Assembly: GCA_949317995.1 (NCBI GenBank)
Contig: OX439049.1
Span: 15,686,395-15,750,394, forward strand
Source of the DNA: Acholoe squamosa
Taxonomy: Eukaryota; Annelida; Polychaeta; Phyllodocida; Polynoidae
Direction of reading: 5' to 3'
Length of the DNA: 64,000 nucleotides
Shown here: in pieces, positions 24,497 to 34,218 of the stretch
Position numbering within the stretch: position 1 is the first letter of the stretch
Layout of the letters: each line of letters opens with the position of its first letter
Notes under the pieces: model-generated
Database searches by the model: none
What the model saw: only the letters and a program-made list of their open reading frames with translations
Told to the model about the DNA's origin: nothing
Translations under genes and position numbers: made by a program

Positions 24497-25180
24497 ACTG
24501 ATATATGTGAAGACTATATTTCTGTCTAAGGACATCCTTTCTTTTTAATCCTGTTTAAAAATGTTCCGTTCTAGTCAACTTGTACATGAACAGCAAAAAT
24601 CAAAACAGATATTTCATGCAGAAGGAGCAAGAAAATGTCAAGAGATTATTTGCTATTCTTTTTCTCTTTATCTTATGCATGTATGTGTTAAAAGTTAATT
24701 ACACTAGTGAAGAAGGAAATCATATCTTCATACAGCTTGGCTCCAGAAGAGATAGCACAATTAATGTGTGTCTTCTTTATAGATATAAGAGAAGAAAAAA
24801 TTGCCATGTTCAGCTTTTTTTTATGAAGTTTTACAGTGCTGATGTGAGTTCTCAAAGAGAATAAGCATGTTATTTATCCAAGACGCCATATGTCTTCGTC
24901 TCAGAAGGAAAGAGGACATTAAGGTCATTGTTATGAGAGACAATAAAGAGTTTGTTTACCTTCAGACCTGTTTATTTCCCTTTATGGTATGTATTATAAT
25001 AATAAAAAGGCTACAATACAACAGAAATAAAGATTCATCTTCTTCTGAAAATCCCATCCTGAAAAAACATGGCTGACTATGATCATAACCATTTAAATAT
25101 CAAAATTGAACCTCTCTAATCAAACAGAGAATGAGATGAAGGATAAAAAAGGTTTTCTCCCCTGTCAGAAATGCCACGCA
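24497..25180. other. Spacer between accessory genes 2 and 3
   Basis: AT-rich non-coding DNA inside Harbinger element 1. Frames at 24580-25076 are short and low-complexity, with no splice structure or domain. Confidence 0.5.
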
Positions 25181-25215
25181 GCACAACGAGAAAAGGGCAA
25201 TTTTTCTCGTTGTGC
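25181..25215. promoter_or_regulatory. Perfect inverted repeat GCACAACGAGAAAA upstream of accessory gene 3
   Basis: GCACAACGAGAAAA (25181-25194) is followed after seven bases by its exact reverse complement (25202-25215). A third exact copy lies at 25457-25470 in the first intron of gene 3, and the shorter word AACGAGA recurs near both ends of the element. This placement suggests a binding site for an element-encoded DNA-binding protein, but no data show it. Confidence 0.5.
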
Positions 25216-25245
25216 GAAGGTGGCGCCACTGATACACAACTAGTG

Positions 25246-25253
25246 TGACGTCA
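25246..25253. promoter_or_regulatory. TGACGTCA (CRE-type) site upstream of accessory gene 3
   Basis: A perfect TGACGTCA palindrome lies 17 bases before the first ATG, with a second partial AACGTCATGA at 25264-25273. The consensus is that of CREB/ATF-type factors; use here is inferred only from position. Confidence 0.4.
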
Positions 25254-25269
25254 TCTTTCACCCAACGTC

Positions 25270-27007
25270 ATGACTTCAACTCCTAAAAAAATGGACGATA
25301 ACCAAGCAAACAAGGTTCAGGTGGGTGTATTTCAGAATAAATTTACTGCTATATATATTCAGGCCTATAAGAGCAGTCTTTAAATGAGGAGTTTGTGATA
25401 AAAAAAGGGAACATCCGTATTATAAGACATAGCTGCGCGGGAGGCAAGGTGACGAAGCACAACGAGAAAAGGATGTTAACCCTCGTTACTAGAGTTTTTG
25501 TCTCGTTCTGCTGTACGGTAATATAAAAGACATATTCTTTGCTGTTGTTCGAATTGTCTTTATTTTTTGTTCTCCCTTTTCTGTCACAGGTTACCCGCCC
25601 GAAGAAAAAGAAAAGGCAGATGACATTAAAACCCTTAGACAACCAGTCAGTCGACTCTGCTGCCTCTACAGTGCTCTATGTTCCAGATTTAAATGACACT
25701 AATAGACCCTTGAATGAGACTCTGTATGGCAAACAAGGAGCTGCGGATGATAATTCTAATGCCAGTTCATCTGAGAGTGAGGGAGATGACACACCCCTGA
25801 GAGAGGACATGCCTGTGTCGACTGATAGGTGGAAAAAGAGGGAGGTAGATGCCTTAATGGATGCTGTGAACCATAACAGAGCAGCCCTTAAGTACCACTT
25901 CAGTGGGACAGGGGGTGGAAAGGACATCAGGAGGCAGGCATGGAGGGATGTAGCTTGTGAGTAACATAAGAGATATCAAATGGCCTCTTTTTTTCTGTCT
26001 GTGTAGGTTTTCTATAAGAACAAGATATTTTTAAACTGAATTAATTTTTAAGAATTAATTGCTCAATTAAATCCCTTCTTTTTTTGCAGTGTACGTTAAT
26101 GCAGAAGCTAAAACCCATCGCACAGTGAAACAATGTTCCTATAAAACCTCTGATTTCACCCAGAAGAACAAGCAAAAGGTGAGACACAAATTTAGAACTG
26201 TAAACTTGCAAGGAGATTTTTTATGTAAAAAGGTGCCCTTGTCTAGCATAAACCTTCTCTTAAGAGTAGGAAACTTTGATTATTTTCTTGTTTTGTTCTA
26301 GTACAACAAGCTGAGGAGGGAATTGAGCAAGACTGGCAGTGGCCCTGTGGACAAGAAAAAGAAGTTAACCGAGACACAGGAAAAGGCACTGGAATACCTG
26401 AAGCCCGAGGCAGTGAGAGGTAAGCTGTGGCTCTTGTCTTACACCTTATTTGTGGCCGGAATTTAGAATAAATTTCTTAACAGAAATAAAATTGAAGGAT
26501 AATGTTTAAATACTCAATTATTTATTTCGTAAAGGTATTCCTGGCATAAAACCGATGGCTTTGAATCCAGCAGAAGACAAAGAGGCCTTCGATGAGGACG
26601 CTCTCTGGAAACCTGGGTCCTGTGATTTCACTAAAGTTCAGGGATCAATGAAAGTTACAAAGATGCCAAGGAAAGATAAAGACAAGGAAAAAAGGAGGAA
26701 AGAAAGGATGAGGAAAGAGGAAAGAAAGAGGGCCCATGAGAAAAAAATGAAAGAGGAGAGAAGAAAAGAGGAAATAGATGCCAGAATACAGAAAGAGTTT
26801 AATGACATGTCAATGAAAAAAGAAGAGGAGAGGAAGAGACTTTTGGCTCAACAAAAGCAGGAAGTCAAACCCAAACCAGGACTAAAGGTCATCCAGTGCA
26901 CTGAGGAAGAGTGGAAAATAATATGCGCCGAAAAGGCTAAGAGGAAAGCTGAAAGAGCAGCCATAAGGGCAGAAAGAATGGCAAGAAAGATGAAACAAGG
27001 AAAATGA
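25270..27007 (+). CDS. Myb/SANT-like DNA-binding protein with coiled coil, Harbinger element 1 (accessory gene 3)
   Basis: Five exons join in phase with GT-AG borders: 25270-25320 (in-frame ATGs at 25270 and 25291), 25590-25956, 26090-26178, 26302-26419, 26535-27007, giving about 365 residues. Exon 2 opens with a basic patch (VTRPKKKKRQ), probably a nuclear localisation signal. A Myb/SANT-like domain follows (DRWKKREVDALMDAVNHNR, then RQAWRDVALYVNAEAK and HRTVKQCSYK, spanning exons 2-3). The C-terminal half is a highly charged Lys/Arg/Glu coiled coil (RRKERMRKEERKRAHEKK). No stop or frame break is seen, unlike in accessory genes 1 and 2. It converges on the transposase with a 248-bp gap. The likely role is the DNA-binding, transposase-recruiting partner typical of Harbinger elements. 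Confidence 0.75.
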
Positions 27008-27255
27008 GCTCATTCTGTTATAAAAAACTAAACAAGAAGAGAATTAAGGCCTATAATTACATTTCCTTTATTAAAGACAGTGCGTGGATAGACTATCATG
27101 GTTACATGTTAAACAAAAACACAAAAATCATTTTTTTTCTTTCTTTAAACAAAAATCTTTCTGTTATGAAAATACCGGTATTTTAGGTGGCACATAGGAA
27201 AACAACTACATGGCTATAAAAGAATACTGCCAGGACTAGGTCAGTTTTTGGACAT

Positions 27256-29575
27256 CTAGAAATACTTCTCAGCATAGTCTTTCCTGAACTTCTTGACATA
27301 GTCACTTTGTTCCAGCTGAGTCCTCTGTGGAGGCTGGACAAGGGGGGCTCTCTTGGGCCTCCAAGGATCAGAGGGGCTGTTCACTATCCGTATTCCGTGA
27401 TCCATTGCCACGTTGTGGAGACATGCACAAGCCGTTATGATCCACAAACTCCTCTTCGGTGAATGCCGTATGTACCCAGCCGAAGAGTCCAGGATCCTGA
27501 ATATTCAAAAGAGAGTTTTTTACTTTTCAGTTCCAGCTTATTTTTCCTCTTTATTTTCAAACTTGTGTGACAGTAACATGCTTCATTATTTTTTTTAAGG
27601 GAGGACCATCTCCTTATCTTTGAGTTCCTTTGATAAATAAAAAGATGTTTACAATCAAATAAACGTTCAATTTTCTCACCTCCAACGCTGCTTGAGTATC
27701 CCAATGCAGTGCTCTACTCGTACTCTGCTCCTCTTGTGCCACACATTGAAGGAGCGCTGTTTAGGAGTCTCCTCATCCTTGAAGGGGGTGGAGAGATTTC
27801 TCCTCAGACCGTATCTGAGAAAGGAGCCAAAAGATAATAAGATGAAGAGAAACAAAGAAGAAGGTGCCCTAACTGTGTTAAGAAATTTTTGTTTTCCTCT
27901 CTGAAAAAAAAAAGAAATGGGGGAGGACGTTCATATAGCCTCCGCCTCCGCCTCCAATTCGTCTCCAACCGGGCTGGAATTCAGGGAATATGCGTCGTGC
28001 ACCGATCCAGGCCAGCGGGGGTCCACAAAGAGGATTCTTTTGTCGTAGTCACAGATCACCTGATAGAACGAAGAATAAAAATTAATTTGGGAAAAGAGAA
28101 AACTACCGTAATCTCCCGCGTAGAAGACGCGCTGCGCGTATAAGACGCACCCCAAACTCAGCACATGCATTTTCGCGTATAAGAAGCACATTTTAATGCT
28201 GATATTTGTAAGATTAATACTGTTCTATAGTAAAATTACCTCTCGTATAAGACGCACCCTGAACTTCAGAAAATCCTATAAGACTCCCCAGCATTTTGTT
28301 TGGCGTAGAGGACGCGTCTTATACGCGGGAGTTTACGGTATGTAAGAGAACTTGTTCATGCACACTTATGAAGACTCTTACTTAAGAGAAGAAATTTTCT
28401 GTGCCAGTAATATATATTGTTTTATATGTATAAAGAACTACTATTACAACAACAACAACAACTTATGGTGGTGTTAATAGAATGGTACCCATTCCTGTTC
28501 ACATACACGCTCTCGTTCTGGTATTCAGAAGGGGTTTTAACAGGTACATGAGTCCCATCTACGTATCCAAAAACGTATGGTGTCTTCTGCTCCTCTTCCT
28601 CCGTCCCAGGCTTCGGATGGCGATACAGCTTCAGTGCGAGATGGAGCTTCTCCTCGAAAGAGTGAGGCCATTGTATGAAGAGATGGCCGTTCCTGTAAAA
28701 GAAACCGGCTACATCCTTCACAGCACGGCATACGGCAGTTCTTGACACCTTCTGGGAATCACCTGTGAGCGCGTAGAAGCTGCCTGTTGCAAAATAACGG
28801 AGGACCAGGCAAAACTGAAAAGAAAGATGAAAGGTTACTTGCAAGAAGATAAGGGTGAAGGGGGGGGGGTCTCATAAAGAGGAGAGGAGGGAAGGAGTAA
28901 GAAGAATATATCCTGAATCAGTCTCCTTCTTTTCACTTTTAATATATCCGTGTTTAGCAATTAATTCGACATGGTGACATGGTCAGTTCTTAAAATCTAC
29001 ATGTGACATGGGCATTAGTGAGATGAGGCAAAAAATTAGTGACATGAGATAGGTGTTTTCTTATATTTGACATGGGACATGACAGGTTGTTAGAGGTGAC
29101 ATGTGACATGGGGATTCAAGTGAAATGTGACATGACCATTTTTTAAAATCGACATGTGACATAGGGGACACACCATCCACACCCCCTAACATGAACTGAA
29201 ACCTAAGAGACATGAGTGACATCAGTGGGCTGCTGCAACTTTTTATTCAAAAAGAGAATAAGACAGAGAGGAAAGGGGAGGGGAAAAGGATGTCTGATAA
29301 AGAAAAAAAAAAAGGAAAACAGTTTCATTTAGATCGAAGAGAAAAATTTTTACCCTGTCAATATGTGTCATGCCTCCTCCCCTCTTGGTGCCCTTGAAAG
29401 CACTGTGCTTCTTGTATTCTTCAACTAGTTTCCTGACTACGTCTTTGCTGAGGCGATACCTTGCCACAAATTCCTCATCGTTGAACAAAAAAAAAGGCGA
29501 CTCCCTTGCCTTACACTTGCGGGTTTTCCTGCCCAAGCGATCCCTTAAAGGAGGCATGATGTCTTCTTCCTTCAA
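27256..29575 (-). CDS. PIF/Harbinger DDE transposase (HARBI1-like), Harbinger element 1, probably defective
   Basis: Minus-strand exons: 29354-29575 (RYRLSKDVVRKLVEEYKK), 28467-28814 (LRYFATGSFYALTGDSQKVS; catalytic Asp in YVDGTHVPV), an exon from 28059 down to about 27935 (VICDYDKRILFVDPRWPGSV, then HDAYS), 27680-27814 (YGLRRNLSTPFKDEETPKQ; catalytic Glu in RVRVEHCIGILKQRW) and 27256-27496 (IITACACLHNVAMDHG to the stop). This is the DDE_Tnp_4 nuclease order of PIF/Harbinger transposases and vertebrate HARBI1. Two defects: the intron after 28467 has AT where GT is expected, although the exons align perfectly there (GYHSINTT then VICDYD), and no exon with the Gly-Asp-x-x-Tyr second catalytic Asp is found before 27814. 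It may be spliced in a way I cannot see, or lost. Confidence 0.8.
28104..28340. mobile_element. MITE with TACCGTAA termini nested in the transposase intron
   Basis: The 237-bp insertion begins TACCGTAATCTCCCGCGTAG and ends with the near-reverse complement (ATACGCGGGAGTTTACGGTA). TA at each end fits a Tc1/mariner-type TA duplication. The interior repeats GTATAAGACGCAC words. It sits between transposase exons 2 and 3, so it would be removed by splicing and arrived after element 1. Confidence 0.75.
28955..29215. repeat. GACATG-rich sequence in transposase intron 1
   Basis: More than ten copies of GACATG occur at irregular spacing, often as ACATGTGACATGGG. The same word is dense at 17100-18030 and at 31045-31065, so an old repeat may have inserted in this intron. 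Confidence 0.45.
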
Positions 29576-29863
29576 ATTTCCCTCCGAAAACAGAGTCTAC
29601 ACTGGTACCCAACTTGTCAGGATCAAAACGATGGTCCCCATTGAAAACAATGCTGAAGAAGTAAAAGGCAGAACATCTAGAGTAACTGCCTTTTTTTATC
29701 TCGTGACAGACTCAAAGAGGACACAAAACGAGACTTTCACAACGAGACTTTATTTGTGTAACGCTTTTTTCCTTGTTCTGAGGTCACACCCGGCAAAACA
29801 GAACGAGATTTCTTTTGTGTAACGGTTGCACCGCAGCTCTACGAGAAAGACTGCTTTCTCGTG

Positions 29864-29880
29864 GATTCTGTAACGACCTC
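29864..29880 (-). repeat. Right terminal inverted repeat of Harbinger element 1
   Basis: Partner of 19918-19934, followed directly by CAG (29881-29883). CCGTTACACAA recurs about 45 bases inside this end and a like-placed CCGTTACACAA occurs about 80 bases inside the left end. Confidence 0.7.
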
Positions 29881-29966
29881 CAGTACTTCTCAGTGTTAGA
29901 AATATTATCTAAGTGTAACAATTATAATTTTTTTCATATCAAAACTGAGAAGAAATACATTGCCAA

Positions 29967-30030
29967 AGGATTCGATCACCCAATCTCTAGGTAGTAAGAC
30001 CCATGCCTTACCATCTAGGCCACCGTGTGA
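29967..30030 (-). repeat. tRNA-derived SINE head
   Basis: On the minus strand an A-box-like TGGCCTAGATGGTAAGG is followed about 30 bases later by a B-box-like GTGATCGAATCC. The spacing suits an RNA polymerase III promoter, but a clean cloverleaf does not form, so SINE or tRNA pseudogene rather than tRNA gene. Confidence 0.45.
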
Positions 30031-30290
30031 GCTTAGGGACTGAGGCCCAGAAGTACTACTGTTTCTCGGCTGGGGAACATTTACCATTGAACCAGACGGG
30101 TGGTGGCTTGTTGCAGTCACCGTACAAAGTGTTTTGGTAGTGGAGACAATGCAGTCAGTCCATGTGACTGTGTCTGCAAGACATCGCGCCTCTGATCAGC
30201 AGTTTTGGTCCCTGGTGTAGGTTCGAGTTCCAGGCTTGTTGGTGAACGTTTTATAGTAGATCTGAATTTATTGATTTCTGATGGGAAAAT

Positions 30291-30414
30291 CGTGGTATAA
30301 ATGCTTTAATGAACAAGTAATCAATGGATAACTCATGACGCGTGTGTGTTAGTGAAGGATAATGACACGAGGCCGTAGGCCGAGTGTTATTAGCCTTTGC
30401 TATTTTATACCACG
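30291..30414. mobile_element. Short MITE with CGTGGTATAA termini
   Basis: CGTGGTATAA (30291-30300) and TTATACCACG (30405-30414) are perfect inverted ends of a 124-bp unit. A diverged relative in inverse orientation is at 3826-4030, and a lone CGTGGTATAA occurs at 31232. Confidence 0.55.
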
Positions 30415-30517
30415 AAACCAATAAATAATCAATATTATATCAATAAATTCAAGTTGAAAACAAAAATTATTCCCCCTCCCCGGGACTCGATGCCAGCCAT
30501 TGTGTGTACACAATCGG

Positions 30518-30745
30518 TACATACACCTCCTCGCCCGGCAGCAGACAGTGGCAGCGCACACGGCGAAAAAAGATTTCAATGCGTCTCGCTGTAATGTTTG
30601 TGTAAAATACACCTCCTCGCCCGGCAGCGGACAGCGGCAGTGCACACAGCGAAAAAAGATTTCAATGCGTCTCGCTGTAATGTTTGTGTAAAATACACCT
30701 CCTCGCCCGGCAGCGGACAGCCACAGCGCACACGGCGAAAAAAGA
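30518..30745. repeat. 86-bp tandem repeat, about 2.7 units
   Basis: TACACCTCCTCGCCCGGCAG occurs at 30522, 30608 and 30694, an exact 86-base period. The units are nearly identical, each ending GTAATGTTTGTGTAAAA. The third unit is cut by the SINE head that follows. Confidence 0.85.
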
Positions 30746-30822
30746 TGCGCCTGGGCCGGGATTTGAACCGTGTACCTCACGCGGCTGAGCGCAAAGCACT
30801 AACCGCTAGACCACCGCGTCTC
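30745..30822 (-). repeat. tRNA-derived SINE head
   Basis: The minus strand reads GCGGTGGTCTAGCGGTTAGT (A box) and, after a suitable gap, GGTTCAAATCCC (perfect B box). The acceptor-stem ends do not pair well, so a functional tRNA gene is unlikely. It abuts the 86-bp array, which may be the SINE body duplicated. Confidence 0.6.
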
Positions 30823-30948
30823 CTCCTTCAGCGACCGTGTCGGCTTGGATATATTTGAATGCATCCCGCGGTTATGGTAGAGGTCAGCCCGCAGTCGACT
30901 CCTTCCCATATCATATCGAGACGTGGTTCAAACCGAGCATTTCTCGTC

Positions 30949-31020
30949 AGTCCTTATGGCACAGTGCATAAGGAGTTGGATTTGGGATGTGAGACTGCAG
31001 GTTCGATCCCTACCCTGGCC
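30949..31020 (+). repeat. tRNA-derived SINE head
   Basis: TGGCACAGTGCATAAGGAG (30957-30975, A-box-like) and GGTTCGATCCC (31000-31010, B box) are spaced as in a tRNA. It is followed by ACATGTGACATGTGACATGG, a simple-repeat-like tail. Confidence 0.5.
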
Positions 31021-31081
31021 TCGAGAATTTCGTGGGTTTTAACATGTGACATGTGACATGGGAGAGGCATGCGGTTATCCT

Positions 31082-31143
31082 GGATAACCGCACGCCTTAC
31101 ATGGATAACCGCACGCCTTACATGGATAACCGCACACCTTACA
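31082..31143. repeat. 21-bp tandem repeat, three units
   Basis: GGATAACCGCACGCCTTACAT starts at 31082, 31103 and 31124. Just before it, GCATGCGGTTATCC is the inverse of the unit start, so the array can form a hairpin. The GTGCGGTTATCCATGGATAAC word also occurs at 3932. Confidence 0.7.
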
Positions 31144-31242
31144 AAATTGATGTTACAGCCTATAGGGTGTGCAATATCAACAGATATGTGGATGGGAATA
31201 GACCCCAAAAAGCACTGTGTAGGCCAGAAATCGTGGTATAAG

Positions 31243-31355
31243 GGTTGATATGGGAAGGACTCAGGCTGGATATCCTAAACATACCAGCCCGAGTGGGCTG
31301 CTCACTTGGGCTGGTATGTTTAGGATAACCAGCCTGAGTCCTTCCCATATCAACC
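31243..31355. repeat. Near-perfect 113-bp hairpin
   Basis: Each arm is 48 bases with one mismatch, starting GGTTGATATGGGAAGGACTC and containing TATCCTAAACATACCAGCCC. The loop side is GAGTGGGCTGCTCACTTG, itself partly complementary. It could be a foldback MITE or a small-RNA precursor. Confidence 0.8.
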
Positions 31356-33247
31356 ATTATTGCATTACTATTTATGTTGGTTTCTGCTTGAAAACACCAT
31401 CTTTCAAATTATCCAAAAGTAGTACCTTATGCACTAGGCCAAATGGTTTTTAAAAATTCATTCAAGGTACCATATCTAATGTATGTGACTAACACTAAAG
31501 CATTTCAGAAGTTATGTCACATCAATTAGAATGACAGGAATTCTGAGGGGAGAATCTTGTTGGATCAAGATCCGGACTTGTTTACCACTGAGAATATATT
31601 GACAGCTCTATTAGCACCTTCCGGTCTCCAAAGGTAGGAGGATCATAACGAAAAAGGGATATCTGTTCCCAAGGCCCAGCTATATTGGGAGTTGTCAATA
31701 GCAGGCCCAACCCCAAGCCCCTCTAAATGGTGTGTATGCCCGTCCTGATGGACTCTATATTAATGATATCGATTGGGGGTCCAAATCATATTAACTTGAC
31801 CACATTGTGGACAATCAAACACCTTTGTCAACCTCCTGACCTCGATAATTCCATATGTGATCATGTGAGTGTAATGTGTTTAGTCAGGGTTATCAGAGCA
31901 CATTACTATTGAAGTTCAAACCTTCCAATTATCAGGGTTGGAAACTGCACATGGACTTGAACCCCTCAATATCACAGTGGGTGATCATATATGACGCACT
32001 ACGACTACTCAGTACGATCAGCACTTAATGCAGTAATTACATAGGGTTTGGTAGGGCAGTTGTACCAGTGCAATTATAAGTGACCACTAGGTGGAGGGCT
32101 GTAATGGCATTTAATTGAGGGATCTCACTACGACTTGAAGGGGTCTAGTTGCACCATCTTGAGAAATGCCTTCCTGATATATATTGTTGGTGCAATTCCA
32201 TTACCTCTCCATGATCCAGATTATTTCTTCCACACTATTGCACATAAGCAGGTAAGAGAAAGATATCACTGTAGCTATCCCTTACATTGCCTATTTTGTG
32301 ATAGACCAAGGAATCTGCTCTGCTAAAGTGAAACACTACTGAAGTAGTGGTAGATTTACAGACATGGTCAGAGCGGACTTTTTTTTTTTATATCTTTGTG
32401 TGTTTCAAACATTTTCTCTGAAATCATGACACCTGGATGGTGCAAATATGGTCCTGTTTGTACACATGGGCTCTGGAAGGCATCTCTGAAGATGTTACAA
32501 TTAGAAGCCACAGTGGGATGCCTTATTATAATGGCATTATAGCCTTCTATCTAGTGGTCACTAATGATTGCACCTAAGTAGGTCTGTCTATATTAGGACG
32601 ACCCAGAAGAGACTAAGGTCTGCACATCATGAAACCAAGCTTTATCCTTGATGGAACATTACCTTCGCTGGCTTTTGTAGAGTGAGCCTTTTGTGATAAT
32701 GGGTGGCGTAGTCTCAGGGTCGCACAGGATTTGACTAGTCACCATCTCTGTTAGCCTTTGGATATCAAGGAAGGAATTTATTATGTAACCCCCTTCCTGG
32801 CATGCACAATTAGTTAACCCCCTCAAAAAAAAAGAAGAAAAGAAATAATGTTTTTACTGATAAAAGCTCCTCCCTACTGATGACTTATATTCACATGACC
32901 CAACCTTCACTGTGCTGATCATGATTTCTATGCCTCAATACCTCAACTGACTGAAACCTGAGGGGACGTATGTTATATACCAGTCACCTGGCAGGGTTCT
33001 GTATTGGGGTATTATAACATAGGTATGAGGCTGTTTAGATCTGGCTATCTATGCAAAGGGAGAAACACCTCTCCAGATGGAAATGGAAGGAGGTGGTGAT
33101 TGAGCAACAAGGACTCTAGATAAAAGATGGGGGCCAGAGACTTGTCACAGACTCATTTATTTGGTCAACCTTAGTCAGCAAGGGCACTTTTATGTGATTG
33201 AGTCCTCTCAATGCCAGAATCAAATTGAGTGGATGGAATATGGCAAA
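31356..33247. other. No gene seen
   Basis: Non-coding region between the hairpin and the DIRS-type element. No frame with family resemblance, no tRNA-like motif and no tandem structure were recognised. Confidence 0.4.
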
Positions 33248-33300
33248 TATGTATAATTATTCCTCGGGAACCCTGGGGGTTGCCAGGAATTGAAGAGAGG
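33248..33300 (+). repeat. Left inverted terminal repeat of the DIRS-type element
   Basis: TGTATAATTATTCCTCGGGA through GTTGCCAGGAATTGAAGAGAG matches the reverse complement of 37111-37169 apart from a 6-base insertion and scattered substitutions. Confidence 0.65.
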
Positions 33301-33804
33301 TAGAGACAAGCATTCTCAGTCAGTCAGGATTCCCACATGGTAAACACGGTCAGTTCTGAATATTACAGCAGCAAATTTGCCTGATAAGTACTGTTTTGTT
33401 GTTTAAATCTCCGTCCTCTTCCAAGGGGACCCTTATGAATGTATTATGCAACTGTGTCTCCCCCGGAGACACCCTCTTTACACAGATTTGTAGTTATTTA
33501 GGAGTTTTTAGGCGGCCCGCCTTAGTCCTGGATTGACGCCAGGAACTAGGTCACATTGGCGTCCTCTCCTGGGGCCCACCAGGTCTGGACTCATCTGCAC
33601 CCCCAGTGCTAAAATGTTCAGAATTTGTATGTTTAAGGCCTTCCTTGGTTGATCTGTTGCCCCCTGGCACCCAACAGATCAGGGTTTGTTGAGTTATTCG
33701 CACTGCAGAATTGCTCACAAATCGCTCACATATCACTCGGTAAACCTCGTCCGCCGATGACCTACACTGGAGCGACATGCCTTATGCCCGGCTGGGCCAG
33801 ACCC

Positions 33805-33955
33805 CCAGCCCGGTGGCTGAGCAGTCTAAAGCACTGGGTTAGTTCTGCCAGACGCCGGGTTTGAATCCTGCCAAAGGCATGGTCTGCCAGACGCGTTTCT
33901 TTGTCAGACAACGCCAAGGACGTAGGTTCGAATCCTGCTGCTGGCACGCGTTTCG
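33805..33955 (+). repeat. tRNA-derived SINE
   Basis: GGTGGCTGAGCAGTCTAAAG (A box) and GGTTTGAATCC (B box, near 33858) are spaced as in a tRNA; a second B-box-like GGTTCGAATCC follows near 33926. The stretch ...CCTGCCAAAGGCATGG is shared with the SINE at 48302-48429, so both belong to one family. Confidence 0.6.
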
Positions 33956-34218
33956 TCGGGGGGTTGACAATGGCTTTGGGATATCACCAACATGGTGAGC
34001 CCTATCATACCCCCACCACTGTGGATGACTTTTGCAGAGGTTGGAACGAAATTCCTTCTGTAGGACATGACTTGTTTCTTATGCATATGACAGCATATAT
34101 TTATACTGATTTAAAGAATTTTAAGATGCTTTGACTTAAACTTTGTATATAGTAGTGTGGTAAATTTATCAATGTTGAATTAATTAGCTTTTCTCTTTTC
34201 CTGCTTTGAGGATAGAAT

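Larger units (their letters stand above)
19918..29880. mobile_element. Harbinger element 1: 9.96-kb PIF/Harbinger-type transposon with four genes
   Basis: The ends are imperfect inverted repeats beginning GAGGTC(A/G)TTACA, flanked on both sides by CAG (19915-19917 and 29881-29883), a 3-bp target duplication as expected for the PIF/Harbinger superfamily. Inside are three plus-strand genes (20231-22708 Myb/SANT-like; 22982-24496 acidic repeat protein; 25270-27007 Myb/SANT-like) and a convergent minus-strand DDE transposase (27256-29575). A GTTACACAA motif is repeated near both ends and AACGAGA words occur at both ends and in the middle. Known Harbinger elements usually carry two genes, so four is unusual. 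Frame breaks in two accessory genes and splice damage in the transposase indicate that this copy is not autonomous. Confidence 0.8.

Noticed and set aside
25190-25210. Internal terminus separating Harbinger element 1 into two elements
   Set aside because: The palindrome there lacks the GAGGTC terminal sequence and a CAG duplication, so one element is the simpler reading, though nesting is not fully excluded.
30745-30822. Possible functional tRNA gene
   Set aside because: A and B boxes are good, but the acceptor stem and T stem do not pair properly; a SINE head is more likely.
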